A stretch of 64,000 bases of DNA. Source: Aquimarina sp. MAR_2010_214 (lineage in GTDB: Bacteria; Bacteroidota; Bacteroidia; Flavobacteriales; Flavobacteriaceae). Position 1 is the first letter of the stretch; each line of letters begins with the position of its first letter. The position numbers were made by a program, and so were the translations under genes. Positions 27,776 through 36,910 of this stretch are shown here, one piece after another. The DNA lies in the NCBI RefSeq assembly GCF_002846555.1, contig NZ_PJMS01000001.1:2666001-2730000 (forward strand), in the 5' to 3' direction. The notes below the pieces were generated by a model, which saw nothing but the letters and a program-made list of their open reading frames with translations, searched no databases and was not told the origin of the DNA.

Positions 27776-28003
27776 TATTTTGATTTAACAGCAATTAACG
27801 ATACACTTTTTTTATTATTTCGTTATTTTTCAGAATTAGTTTTATTCCACAAAATTCAGCTTTTTGGTTTTTTCCATTTAAAATAATCCAAAGAGCAGTA
27901 GTAGTAATACAACAATTGTTATTGATGTTTAGTACAGTTGTGCGTTATCGAATAATTAAAGATTTAATTGTAATTTAGGCCTACACAAATAATCAATCAA
28001 AAA

Positions 28004-29500
28004 ATGAGATCAATCAAAAAAATAGTATTAATATGTTTTCTTACGGCAAACTTTTTTTCTTGTAAAACAGAAAAGAAACCTGAGATCGAAACTAACACTT
28101 ACAAAGAGTTTTTAAATGAACTTCACAAAAAAGGCATAACAACAGGAAACATATTAGTATACAAAAATGGAGAAGTTGTTTTTAAAAATACTTCTGGACT
28201 AAGAAGCATCAACCCTAAAGATTCCTTAACCTTAGATTCACAATTTCGTTTAGCATCAGTTAGTAAGCAGTTTACTGGTATGGCTATTATGAAATTAAAA
28301 GAATCAGGGAAATTAGATTATGATCAAAAAGTAAATACGATTCTTCCCAATTTTCCATATAAAAATATAACTGTTAAGCATTTATTGCACCATACCTCAG
28401 GATTAACTGATTACGAAAGGCTAATTGATTACAATTGGAAACCAGCAGATTCTACTAAAAAATACATTTTGGGAAACGATGAAATCATTAAAGAAATATA
28501 TAGAGTTAACCCAGAATTAGATTTTAAAACAGGAGAAAAATGGGAGTATAGCAACACGGGATATTTGTTTTTAGCTTCAATAGTAGAAAAAATATCGGGA
28601 CAGCATTTTAGTATATTTTTAAAAGAGCAAATTTTAGAACCGCTAAAAATGAATAACACTCTGTTGTATAAATACCAAGAGGAAGCTGATCCAAACATGC
28701 CAAATCGTGTTTTTGGTTACCAGACTGCATTAAATCAAAAAGATTTAAAACTTAATGATTATAATATTGTTAATGATGTAAGAGGTGATGGTGGCATTTA
28801 CTCAACATTAGAAGATTTAATGAAATGGAATATGGCGCTTTCTAATCATACGATTATTTCAAAAGCATATCTAGATGAAGCATTTACACCAGGAAAATTA
28901 AATAATGGAGAAGAAACTAACTATGGTTTTGGTTGGTTTATAGAATCTAAAACCGAACCAAGAGTTGTTTTTCATTCTGGTGGTTGGGTTGGTTTTGGCA
29001 CTTATTTGTATAATGAAGTCGACACCGAAAGCGGTTTCATTTTACTAACTAATAATTCAAATAATAATCTTCGAGATATTGTTACTGGTTTTGTTAACAT
29101 CAATAAAAGTGAACCATACAAGGTTCCAAGGTTAAAAGCTGAAACTGTTTTAGCTAAAAAAATATTGAATGAAGACATTGATAGAGGTATTGCTTATTAT
29201 CATGAAATAAAAAAGGATACAATAACTTATGAAGTTAAAGAAAGTAATATTAATCGATTAGGATATATGTTATTACAAAATGGCAATCTAGAAGAGTCGC
29301 TAAAAGTATTTAAGTTAAACATAGAAGAATATCCAAATTCGGCAAATGTATATGATAGTTATGGTGACGGACTATTAGAAAAAGGTGATTCTATAAATGC
29401 TTTAAAGAATTTTAAAAAGTGTTATGAGATGGACAATACTCTGGATTATGCTAAAGATAAAGCTAAGAAATTAGAAATGTTGATTCATGAAAATAAGTAG
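28004..29500 (+). CDS. Serine beta-lactamase-family lipoprotein with C-terminal TPR-like region
   Basis: 498 residues. Lipoprotein signal ending NFFSC (Cys20). Class C/PBP4-like catalytic motifs are SVSK (Ser85, Lys88), YSN (Tyr182-Asn184) and HSGG in VVFHSGGWVGFG (around 325). Residues ~420-490 look like two tetratricopeptide repeats (LEESLKVFKLNIEEYPNSAN). These proteins are usually esterases or peptidases rather than true beta-lactamases. Periplasmic or surface location. Confidence 0.85.
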   Translation: MRSIKKIVLICFLTANFFSCKTEKKPEIETNTYKEFLNELHKKGITTGNILVYKNGEVVFKNTSGLRSINPKDSLTLDSQFRLASVSKQFTGMAIMKLKESGKLDYDQKVNTILPNFPYKNITVKHLLHHTSGLTDYERLIDYNWKPADSTKKYILGNDEIIKEIYRVNPELDFKTGEKWEYSNTGYLFLASIVEKISGQHFSIFLKEQILEPLKMNNTLLYKYQEEADPNMPNRVFGYQTALNQKDLKLNDYNIVNDVRGDGGIYSTLEDLMKWNMALSNHTIISKAYLDEAFTPGKLNNGEETNYGFGWFIESKTEPRVVFHSGGWVGFGTYLYNEVDTESGFILLTNNSNNNLRDIVTGFVNINKSEPYKVPRLKAETVLAKKILNEDIDRGIAYYHEIKKDTITYEVKESNINRLGYMLLQNGNLEESLKVFKLNIEEYPNSANVYDSYGDGLLEKGDSINALKNFKKCYEMDNTLDYAKDKAKKLEMLIHENK

Positions 29501-29630
29501 TTTTTCATGAATTATTAAGTGTGTTATCACTTAATTAAAGCGAAGCATGAGCGATAAGAAACCAGAAGTTTTGCTCTGCTATCTATTAAAGCTATAAAAT
29601 GATAATCGATAGGAGAGGAGTTATATCTTG
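29501..29630 (+). other. Intergenic segment with an 8-bp hairpin
   Basis: ATTAAGTG (29514-29521) pairs with CACTTAAT (29528-29535) over 6 nt. It has no T run and no gene. TTTTGCTCTGCTA at about 29571 recalls the E2/E5 interior, perhaps another remnant. Confidence 0.35.
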
Positions 29631-29786
29631 ATGAATCATAAAAATGCGTTTCTAAACTATTTGATTGATAGGGATTTTCAAATAAAAAACCGAGAAAATA
29701 TGATTGAGGGATTAAAAAATAAAAATAGACTAGTTGCAGAATTTGATGAAATGAATAGATTAAAAAAATTAAATGGAAAGATGTAG
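29631..29786 (+). CDS. Possible 51-residue small protein
   Basis: The ATG at 29631 opens a 51-codon frame ending TAG at 29784. AGGAGAGGAG at 29611-29620 is an unusually strong ribosome-binding-like sequence for this genome, ~10 nt upstream. The product is charged and helical (NRENMIEGLKNKNRLVAEFD). It may also be the remnant of a longer gene. 29787-29910 shows nothing else. Confidence 0.35.
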   Translation: MNHKNAFLNYLIDRDFQIKNRENMIEGLKNKNRLVAEFDEMNRLKKLNGKM

Positions 29787-29910
29787 ATAATAGCTATAAA
29801 AAATCTTCCTTCACTGATCCATTGTGTCGGAGGACTTTAACAATCAAAAACTATTTTTAGTTACATATTAAATTAATAGTTTGTAAATATTTTTTAGAGT
29901 ATTGCTAGAA

Positions 29911-32214
29911 TTAATGAAAAATCATGTTTTCATTTACTTTCTTATAATCAACTTCAGATGCTTTTCTATATTTAAGTTCTACAGTATTCCAATCTGTTGC
30001 CCACCCTTTTGCTACATTATTTAGATATACTATTTTTAGTTTATGTTTTCCTTTTTGTAGCGCGATTGAACTTTCTTTTGGGTGTTTTTTTAGTGGTGTA
30101 TTATAATCTATAAGGAGTTGATCTGCAATCCATATTTGATCCTGCGTACTAGAAAAATAGTATACCCCATCCTCAGGAATGTCAACATAACCCTCAAGAA
30201 AAACAGCTTTAAAATTATCTTCTTTTACTTCGTGACCCCAATGGTATGTAGTATTTGCATCTTCAATTCTTTTAATCGTAGAAGTATGCGCTTTTGTAGT
30301 ATCCTTAATGTCACTGACACTTTTGAAATTGCCTTTTGTTACTTTCATAATAAGACCTTTGGATAGTTTTTCTGTGTCAGAAGGAGCAATAGATTTTTCT
30401 TTTGTTATTACTAATGTTCTGATACCACTCATTTTTCCACTTTTTAATATTGATGCAATTCGTAGTTCGGTATTTTCTTTAAAATTTAGTGGTTCGGTAT
30501 ATGTGGTACTAGCTGCATTTGGATCTGTTCCATCTGTAGTGTACACCATTTTAACGGGATGTGTGGTAGAGAAGGGGATGCTTACACTATCAATAAATAC
30601 AATTTTATTTGAAGTAGGCCCTTCAGGAAGAGGAATATGATAATTGATATTATAGTGTTCTAATATTTCATAGACACTATTCAATCTATTTAAGAAATCA
30701 TCGATTTTTTTATTTTCTTTTTGTGACCACGTAGTTTCTGCCAATGCTATGATACGTGGATATAACAAGTATTCAATTGTTTGGTCTTCATAAGCATATT
30801 CGGTCCATACATTTCCTTGTGCACCTAAAATATGCTTCTTTTTATCTTCTTCAATTTCTTTTGGTATTGGATCATAGTGATATACTTTTTCTAGAGGAAT
30901 ATATCCTCCAAATGCTAGAGGTTCTGCTTTGAAATCACCTTGATAAAAGTTAAAATAACAATATTTTGCAGGAGTCATGATAACATCATGCCCCTTATTA
31001 GCAGCTTTGATACCCCCTTCTTCTCCTTGCCATGACATAATATTTGTTGTAGGAGTAATACCTCCTTCTAGAATTTCATCCCATCCAATCATTTTTTTGT
31101 TATATTTTGATAAGATTTTTTCTACACGAGCCATAAAATAACTTTGAATTTCTTTCTCATCTTTTAGACCTTCACGTTTTTTTAACTCTAGGCATTCTAA
31201 AGAATTTTTCCATTGATCTTTAGGTACTTCATCCCCTCCCATGTGGTAATATTCATAAGGAAATAGGGTTGATAGTTCTTGAATTACATCTTCTATAAAA
31301 GTGTAAGTTTCTTCTTTTCCTGCACAGAGTATACTGGATTCTACACCCCATAAGTTTCTTACTTCATATTTTTCTTTACTACAAGAAAGCTCTGGATATC
31401 CAGCCAGAATAGCAATAGCATGTCCTGGTGTATCAAACTCAGGAATTACATCAATAAACCTTTCTTTGGCGTATTGTACCACCTCTTTTATCTCTTCCTG
31501 AGTATAAAACCCTTGATGAAAACTGCCATCGGCATTTTTTCTTTTGGATCCTATCTCTGTAAGTTTAGGGTATTTTTTTATTTCTATTCGCCATCCCTGA
31601 TCATCAGTTAAGTGCCAATGAAATTTATTGATCTTGAAAAGAGATAATACATCAAGTTGTTTTTTGATAAAATCAATTGAGAAAAAATGCCTTGAAACAT
31701 CTAAGTGCATCCCTCTCCAACCGAAACGAGGTTTATCTTCTATATCTAAAGCCTGAATTTTAACAGGAAGATGCATTTGATTTTTTGAATTAGCATCATA
31801 TAGTGGAAGGAGTTGCATAAAAGTCTGCATTCCATAAAACAATCCTTGATCAGTTTTAGCTTTTATTTTTACTTCATCTTTTGATATGGATAGACGGTAT
31901 TCTTCTTTGCCAAAGTCTAGCGTACTTTCTTTAATTAATTGAATGCTGTTTTTAATGTTATTTCCATTATCTATCGAAAAAGAGTGACCTGTAAAAGGCT
32001 TCATTTTTTCAATAAAAAAACTAGCAATAACCTCAGACGATTCATCATTGCATAGAAAAGTAGTTTTTTTATTGATTTCAAAATATCCTTGTTTTGTATC
32101 CACTTTGAAAGGTATAGGGGTAATATTCAAAGATTGATTAACAGGGGATGATGAATCAGGATTTTTACAGGCTATGAATATTAAAAAAAGGAATGGTATG
32201 ATTCGTAAACTCAT
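29911..32214 (-). CDS. GH20 beta-N-acetylhexosaminidase, lipoprotein with PA14 domain
   Basis: 767 residues. Lipoprotein signal ending LIFIAC. Order: GH20b N-terminal domain (~30-155), GH20 catalytic barrel (~160-510) with the acid pair in HMGGDEVPKDQW (Asp328, Glu329), a chitobiase-type C-terminal beta domain (~540-605), and a PA14-like domain (~615-765; YVDIPEDGVYYFSSTQDQIW). It releases GlcNAc from chitin oligomers. Its ATG overlaps the stop of the kinase gene upstream as TAATG, implying translational coupling. Confidence 0.93.
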   Translation of the reverse strand: MSLRIIPFLFLIFIACKNPDSSSPVNQSLNITPIPFKVDTKQGYFEINKKTTFLCNDESSEVIASFFIEKMKPFTGHSFSIDNGNNIKNSIQLIKESTLDFGKEEYRLSISKDEVKIKAKTDQGLFYGMQTFMQLLPLYDANSKNQMHLPVKIQALDIEDKPRFGWRGMHLDVSRHFFSIDFIKKQLDVLSLFKINKFHWHLTDDQGWRIEIKKYPKLTEIGSKRKNADGSFHQGFYTQEEIKEVVQYAKERFIDVIPEFDTPGHAIAILAGYPELSCSKEKYEVRNLWGVESSILCAGKEETYTFIEDVIQELSTLFPYEYYHMGGDEVPKDQWKNSLECLELKKREGLKDEKEIQSYFMARVEKILSKYNKKMIGWDEILEGGITPTTNIMSWQGEEGGIKAANKGHDVIMTPAKYCYFNFYQGDFKAEPLAFGGYIPLEKVYHYDPIPKEIEEDKKKHILGAQGNVWTEYAYEDQTIEYLLYPRIIALAETTWSQKENKKIDDFLNRLNSVYEILEHYNINYHIPLPEGPTSNKIVFIDSVSIPFSTTHPVKMVYTTDGTDPNAASTTYTEPLNFKENTELRIASILKSGKMSGIRTLVITKEKSIAPSDTEKLSKGLIMKVTKGNFKSVSDIKDTTKAHTSTIKRIEDANTTYHWGHEVKEDNFKAVFLEGYVDIPEDGVYYFSSTQDQIWIADQLLIDYNTPLKKHPKESSIALQKGKHKLKIVYLNNVAKGWATDWNTVELKYRKASEVDYKKVNENMIFH

Positions 32215-33086
32215 TATTGACTTGTTTTTTGTGAAATTCTTTGCGTGATCAGTCGATTAACCAAGTGGTCTATTGGTTTTTTCACAAAACCCTTAACCCG
32301 ATAACCACGGTCATCTAATATTTTTTTTATAATATCTTGCGAATAGTAGGCTACCGAACCTACAAAATGTATGGGGTATTTAGATAATTCTTCTTTGTAC
32401 TGTAAAAGGTAAGTACTTATAAATTTTGAAATACCACGGTGCAAAATTTCCTCTAGATAAGCATTTCCTCGATTTCTAAAAATGAACTTAGCATATGAAG
32501 CTAAATATTTATTGGGATGATCAGCACAATATAATTCATCAAGGATTTGATTTAGTTCAGTGGGATAGTCATTCTTAAATATTATAGCTATATCTGATGG
32601 CATTTTACCTAGGAAATAATCTTTAATCAATTTTTTTCCAAGATAATTACCACTGCCTTCATCTGCCAATAAATACCCTAAAGCAGGAGATTTTTGAATA
32701 ACTTTTTCTCCATCAAAATAACAGCAATTTGCTCCTGTTCCCAAAATACATACTACACTTGGTTTTTCTGTTGTGGCTTTTACGGCTCCGATGATATCTT
32801 CTTCTATAACAACAGATGTTAAGTTTTTAAATATAGATTGTAGTACGAGAGCTATTTTTTTCTTGGCATCTGTCTCGCCACACCCAGCTCCATAAAAGTA
32901 AATCTTATGTATAAGATCTCTTTTTTGTAGAATAGAATCTGCTTTTTGAATAATATTTAAGATAGAATTGTCAGAAAGCAGCAGAGGGTTTATACCATCG
33001 GTTTTAGTTTTGTGAATGAGTTCTCCATTGTTTTTAACAAGAACCCAATCACATTTGGTAGAACCGCTATCTGCAAATAATATCAT
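32214..33086 (-). CDS. N-acetylglucosamine kinase-like, BadF/BadG ATPase family
   Basis: 290 residues with the ASKHA nucleotide-binding fold: phosphate-1 motif DSGSTKCDW at the N-terminus, CILGTGANCCYFDG (~115-128) and ADEGSGNYLGKKLI (~140-153). This matches eukaryotic NAGK and bacterial BadF-type GlcNAc kinases. It is expected to make GlcNAc-6-phosphate in the cytoplasm. It sits between the NagB fusion and GH20 genes, which supports the assignment. Confidence 0.85.
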   Translation of the reverse strand: MILFADSGSTKCDWVLVKNNGELIHKTKTDGINPLLLSDNSILNIIQKADSILQKRDLIHKIYFYGAGCGETDAKKKIALVLQSIFKNLTSVVIEEDIIGAVKATTEKPSVVCILGTGANCCYFDGEKVIQKSPALGYLLADEGSGNYLGKKLIKDYFLGKMPSDIAIIFKNDYPTELNQILDELYCADHPNKYLASYAKFIFRNRGNAYLEEILHRGISKFISTYLLQYKEELSKYPIHFVGSVAYYSQDIIKKILDDRGYRVKGFVKKPIDHLVNRLITQRISQKTSQ

Positions 33087-33164
33087 TAGTCATTAGTTTA
33101 TTTGTCATTTATGTATTGTCTTATTGCCGTGTATAGCATATTTAGAAAGAAGAGATTCTTATTT

Positions 33165-33199
33165 AAAAGCAACTTTCCCTCATATATTGAGGGAAGGTT
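33165..33199 (-). terminator. Terminator after nagB fusion gene
   Basis: TTCCCTCA and TGAGGGAA pair across 5 nt, with an additional outer AAC/GTT pairing. On the minus strand it precedes CTTTT and lies 43 nt after the nagB stop. On the plus strand it has a run of seven T, so it is possibly bidirectional. Confidence 0.65.
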
Positions 33200-33241
33200 G
33201 TTTTTTTGCGAAAATTTATCTAACAAACAATGCAATTAATT

Positions 33242-35164
33242 TTAAAATAGATATCTCTTAAAAGCTTCTATAGCCTCATAATCTGCCAGGCCAAGCTTAT
33301 CATATAATATCGCTGTATTTCTATTTCTTTCACGAGCTCTTAACCAAAATTCTCTCGAATCCTCTCCTTGAAACATTACTCTGTCTTTTTGAGATTGATG
33401 ATATAAGATGGCGTTAGTTTTTTTATTTACTTCAAGAGGACTTAATGGTACTGCCATTTCAATTTCAGAAACGTCCCATTCCTGCCAAGCACCTCTATAA
33501 AGCCATACCCAACATTCGTCCATATAAGTTTGACTCTTTAAATTAGAGAGAGCACTAAAAACTGCATCCAAACAAACTTTATGGGTTCCGTGAGGATCGG
33601 CCAAATCTCCAGCAGCATATATCTGATGAGGCTTTATTTTTTCAATAATATCTTCAGTGATTTTTATATCCTTTTCTCCTAGAGGATTTTTTTTGATTCT
33701 TCCAGTTTCATAAAAGGGGAGATCCAAAAAATGAACTTTTTCGTCGTCTAATCCAAAATATCTGGTAGCACCCAAAGATTCCATTCTTCTAATTAGTCCT
33801 TTAATTGATCGAACTTCAGAAATGTCGATATCTCCTTGGTTTTTTGATTTAAGAAACTCAATAACTTTTTTGTAAGTATCTACAGCACCATCAGACTTAA
33901 AACTATCTGCTACTTCGGCAAACTTTAAAGCTTCATCATCGGTTACAGCAATGTTTCCAGATGTTTGATACACGACATGTACATCATGTCCTTGATCAAT
34001 GAGCCTTAAAAAAGTCCCTCCCATAGATATTACGTCATCATCGGGGTGTGGACTAAAAATTAAAACTCTCTTTTTTGCTGGTTGTGCTCTTTCAGGTCTG
34101 TTAGTATCGTCTGCATTTGGTTTTCCTCCTGGCCATCCTGTGATGGTATGTTGTAGTTTATTAAAAATCTTAATGTTTAAATCATAAGATGAGCCTTCAA
34201 CAGCCAAAAGGCCAGACATTCCATTATCATTATAATCTTTGTCTGTAAGCTTTAAAATAGGTTTGTTTACTTCTTGGCTTAACCATGTAACTGCTTTAAA
34301 TTTTAATTGTTCTTTCCATATACATTGGTCTACCAACCAAGGGGTTTTAATACGTGTAAGCTCAGAAGCAGCTTCAGAATCAAGGATTATGGTGGTATTT
34401 TTATGTTCTTGTAGAAAAGATGCCGGGATATTAGATGTTATTTCTCCCTCTATAGTTTGTCTAACTACCGTAGCCTTTTTATGACCCCATGCGAGTAATA
34501 ATACTCTTCTGGACTTCATAATAGTGCTTATCCCCATAGTTACAGCTTTTTTGGGAACATTTTCTAAACCATTAAAATCGGAAGAAGCATCAGTTCTGGT
34601 TACATGATCTAGTGTGATGATTCGTGTACCCGAGTTAGGATGTGATCCTGGCTCATTAAAGCCTATATGCCCTGTTCTACCAATTCCTAAAAGTTGAAAG
34701 TCTAGTCCTCCGTATTTTTTGATTTTCATTTCATAATCAATACAATATTGATCCATTTCTGTAACAGGAACGGTACCATCAGGAATGTTTATATTTTCTG
34801 GGTTGATATCTACATGATCAAATAAGTGTTGATGCATGAAGTGATAATAACTTTGCTGATGTGCAGTATCCATTGGATAATATTCATCCAGATTAAAAGT
34901 AACTACATTTGAAAAGCTTAACTCTCCAGAACGATGTAGGTTTACCAATTCTTCATATACTTTTATAGGAGAAGAGCCTGTAGCCAGGCCAAGTACGCAA
35001 GGTTTACCTTCTTCTTGTTTTTGTTTAATTAATGTTGCAATTTCATGAGCAACAAGTTTTGAAGCTGTCGACGAATCGGGAAATATTTCATTGTGAATCT
35101 TCTCAAACTTCGTTTTTTCAAACTGTCCTACCTGTTTATATTCAATTTCCTGGATCATTTCCAC
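33242..35164 (-). CDS. nagB: Glucosamine-6-phosphate deaminase fused to PIG-L/LmbE deacetylase domain
   Basis: 640 residues. The N-terminal NagB isomerase-like domain (~25-280) shows VLGLATGSSPIKVYEEL, NLDEYYPM and GIGRTGHIGFNEPGS. The C-terminal domain (~365-600) begins VLIFSPHPDDDVISMGG, the zinc-binding HPDD motif of LmbE/PIG-L de-N-acetylases. Together they could convert GlcNAc-6-phosphate to fructose-6-phosphate, which would explain why no nagA is seen here. The fusion is a known Bacteroidota arrangement; the deacetylase step is inferred from the domain. Confidence 0.92.
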   Translation of the reverse strand: MEMIQEIEYKQVGQFEKTKFEKIHNEIFPDSSTASKLVAHEIATLIKQKQEEGKPCVLGLATGSSPIKVYEELVNLHRSGELSFSNVVTFNLDEYYPMDTAHQQSYYHFMHQHLFDHVDINPENINIPDGTVPVTEMDQYCIDYEMKIKKYGGLDFQLLGIGRTGHIGFNEPGSHPNSGTRIITLDHVTRTDASSDFNGLENVPKKAVTMGISTIMKSRRVLLLAWGHKKATVVRQTIEGEITSNIPASFLQEHKNTTIILDSEAASELTRIKTPWLVDQCIWKEQLKFKAVTWLSQEVNKPILKLTDKDYNDNGMSGLLAVEGSSYDLNIKIFNKLQHTITGWPGGKPNADDTNRPERAQPAKKRVLIFSPHPDDDVISMGGTFLRLIDQGHDVHVVYQTSGNIAVTDDEALKFAEVADSFKSDGAVDTYKKVIEFLKSKNQGDIDISEVRSIKGLIRRMESLGATRYFGLDDEKVHFLDLPFYETGRIKKNPLGEKDIKITEDIIEKIKPHQIYAAGDLADPHGTHKVCLDAVFSALSNLKSQTYMDECWVWLYRGAWQEWDVSEIEMAVPLSPLEVNKKTNAILYHQSQKDRVMFQGEDSREFWLRARERNRNTAILYDKLGLADYEAIEAFKRYLF

Positions 35165-35208
35165 AAGAGTTTGATTTGTTTTAATTGTTTTATTATTTTA
35201 AGGCTTTT

Positions 35209-35253
35209 ATGAAAAGAGATGGAGTTGAGAGATATTACTCTATCCATCTCTTT
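35209..35253 (-). terminator. Terminator after susD-like gene
   Basis: AAAGAGATGGA (35213-35223) pairs with TCCATCTCTTT (35243-35253), an 11-bp stem. On the minus strand it is followed by TTTTC, about 30 nt after the SusD stop. Confidence 0.6.
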
Positions 35254-35283
35254 CATAAGTATTATTTGGCTAACTCAAATTTT

Positions 35284-36891
35284 TTAAAAATTTCCACCTG
35301 CAATATCCCACCATAGTCGGGTTCCTCCATTATCAGCACCACCTAATAGTGTTCTTGCCTGTTCTACTCCTTGTGGGTTAGTGTTTCTTTCACTAGCAGG
35401 GAATGGCAATCTTCTTACTTGTATATTACTATCTACTGTTCCTCCACTATTATTTACTGCCACAGGGAATATTTTTGGATACCCCGTTCTTCTAAATTCA
35501 CTCCATGCTTCTTGCCCATCAGGGAACATGGCGATCCATTTTTGAGTAATAATTCGCTCCAGTTTTTCTTCATTTGTTGCTCCAGAATTCCATGCAATAG
35601 TGATATTACTTACTGCGGTAATGCCATTAGATCCAACAGGATCAACATAGTCACTAGGTGTAGAGGTGTTATCGGCAATATAGCTTGATGCTCCACCAGC
35701 TCCATGCTGCTCAAAAGAAGTGGTAATTCCCATTTCGTAATTAGATTGTGCATCACCAGCTCCAGTCCATCCTCTTAAGGCTGCTTCTGCTTTTAAGAAA
35801 TACGCTTCAGCAGCAGTCATTAATTGAATATCTGTAGTTGGAGTTTTATCATTGATATAAGAATTTCCTAATCTCGAAAACCCAATGTAATCTGCCTTTT
35901 GTTCCAATTCTGTAGCATATGCAGGTAATAAAGGTAATCCACTTCTTAACCCTTTTAAAGATCCTGGTGTTACAGCTGACTCCTCAAATAAAACTGGACC
36001 TCTGGCATCGTTATACCCAACTAATATTGATTCCATAGAAGCATTCATACGAACATCATCCCAACTAGAATTGAATCTTGTTAACGGATGTTCTAACCCT
36101 CCTTGAATTAAGAAATTATCGTTATTACCTGATAATAATCCTGATGCTTGAGACAATGCTTTTTCACCTTCTGTTTTTGCTTTAGAAGGATCTGTTTTAG
36201 AAATTCTTAATGCCAGACGTAATCGTAAGGTATTGGCGAATTTTACCCATTGCTCTAAATTTCCACCATAAACAAGATCAAATGCATTGAATTGCTCATT
36301 TGTGAGATCTGTAGATAAAGTAGCTACTGCTTGGTCTAATTCTGCAAAAAATTGATTGTATACTTCTTGTTGAGAATCATATTCTGCAAATGTAGACGAT
36401 TGTCCATATTTTGAATATACAATTGGGCCATACACATCGGTTACTCTATGCATTGCTTCTACTTTTAGGATCAAAGCAACAGAATTTAGTAGAGGGAAAT
36501 CTTTTTCTCCTCTTTCTTTAATCAGGGAAACATTATTCATCACCCCTGCAGAAGAATATGGAATATCCCAGGCCCATTGATCCCAAAAATTAATAAAAGC
36601 ATAATTCGTAGTATTTTGACCTCCTGCAAATGGTCTTGGAGGAGCCATATATCCACAGAATGTATCTGCATTTAGATTATGTTGTAATTGAGTGTGCCAT
36701 GCCGGAGCATACCTATATATATTTAGAAAGATAGGTCTAAATGGCCCACCGATAAAAAGAAAGTCAGACTGACTTTGCTCTTCGGTTAATCCATTAGGAT
36801 CTGTATTTAGTGCTTCAAAATCATCTGTGCATGAGAGTACGAATAGCGAGATAAAAGCAGTAATGATTGTTGTTTTAATTATATTTTTCAT
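35284..36891 (-). CDS. SusD/RagB-like nutrient-binding lipoprotein (SusD-like type 2)
   Basis: 535 residues. Lipoprotein signal ending LFVLSC, then DDFEALNTDPNGLTEEQ, the usual start of SusD-like_2 proteins. Helical TPR-like core with VEAMHRVTDVYGPIVYS and AEAYFLKAEAALRGW. It caps the SusC barrel and binds oligosaccharides at the cell surface. It is 20 bp downstream of susC. Chitin oligomers are the likely substrate from the neighbouring GlcNAc genes. Confidence 0.93.
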   Translation of the reverse strand: MKNIIKTTIITAFISLFVLSCTDDFEALNTDPNGLTEEQSQSDFLFIGGPFRPIFLNIYRYAPAWHTQLQHNLNADTFCGYMAPPRPFAGGQNTTNYAFINFWDQWAWDIPYSSAGVMNNVSLIKERGEKDFPLLNSVALILKVEAMHRVTDVYGPIVYSKYGQSSTFAEYDSQQEVYNQFFAELDQAVATLSTDLTNEQFNAFDLVYGGNLEQWVKFANTLRLRLALRISKTDPSKAKTEGEKALSQASGLLSGNNDNFLIQGGLEHPLTRFNSSWDDVRMNASMESILVGYNDARGPVLFEESAVTPGSLKGLRSGLPLLPAYATELEQKADYIGFSRLGNSYINDKTPTTDIQLMTAAEAYFLKAEAALRGWTGAGDAQSNYEMGITTSFEQHGAGGASSYIADNTSTPSDYVDPVGSNGITAVSNITIAWNSGATNEEKLERIITQKWIAMFPDGQEAWSEFRRTGYPKIFPVAVNNSGGTVDSNIQVRRLPFPASERNTNPQGVEQARTLLGGADNGGTRLWWDIAGGNF

Positions 36892-36910
36892 GATATTCTA
36901 TTCCTTTTGA

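Noticed and set aside
28004..29500. True antibiotic-resistance beta-lactamase
   Set aside because: Motifs fit the broad PBP4/class C-like family with an added TPR region; such lipoproteins are commonly esterases or peptidases.
30118..30640. Plus-strand ORFs inside the GH20 gene
   Set aside because: They are antisense to a well-supported enzyme and have no domain features.
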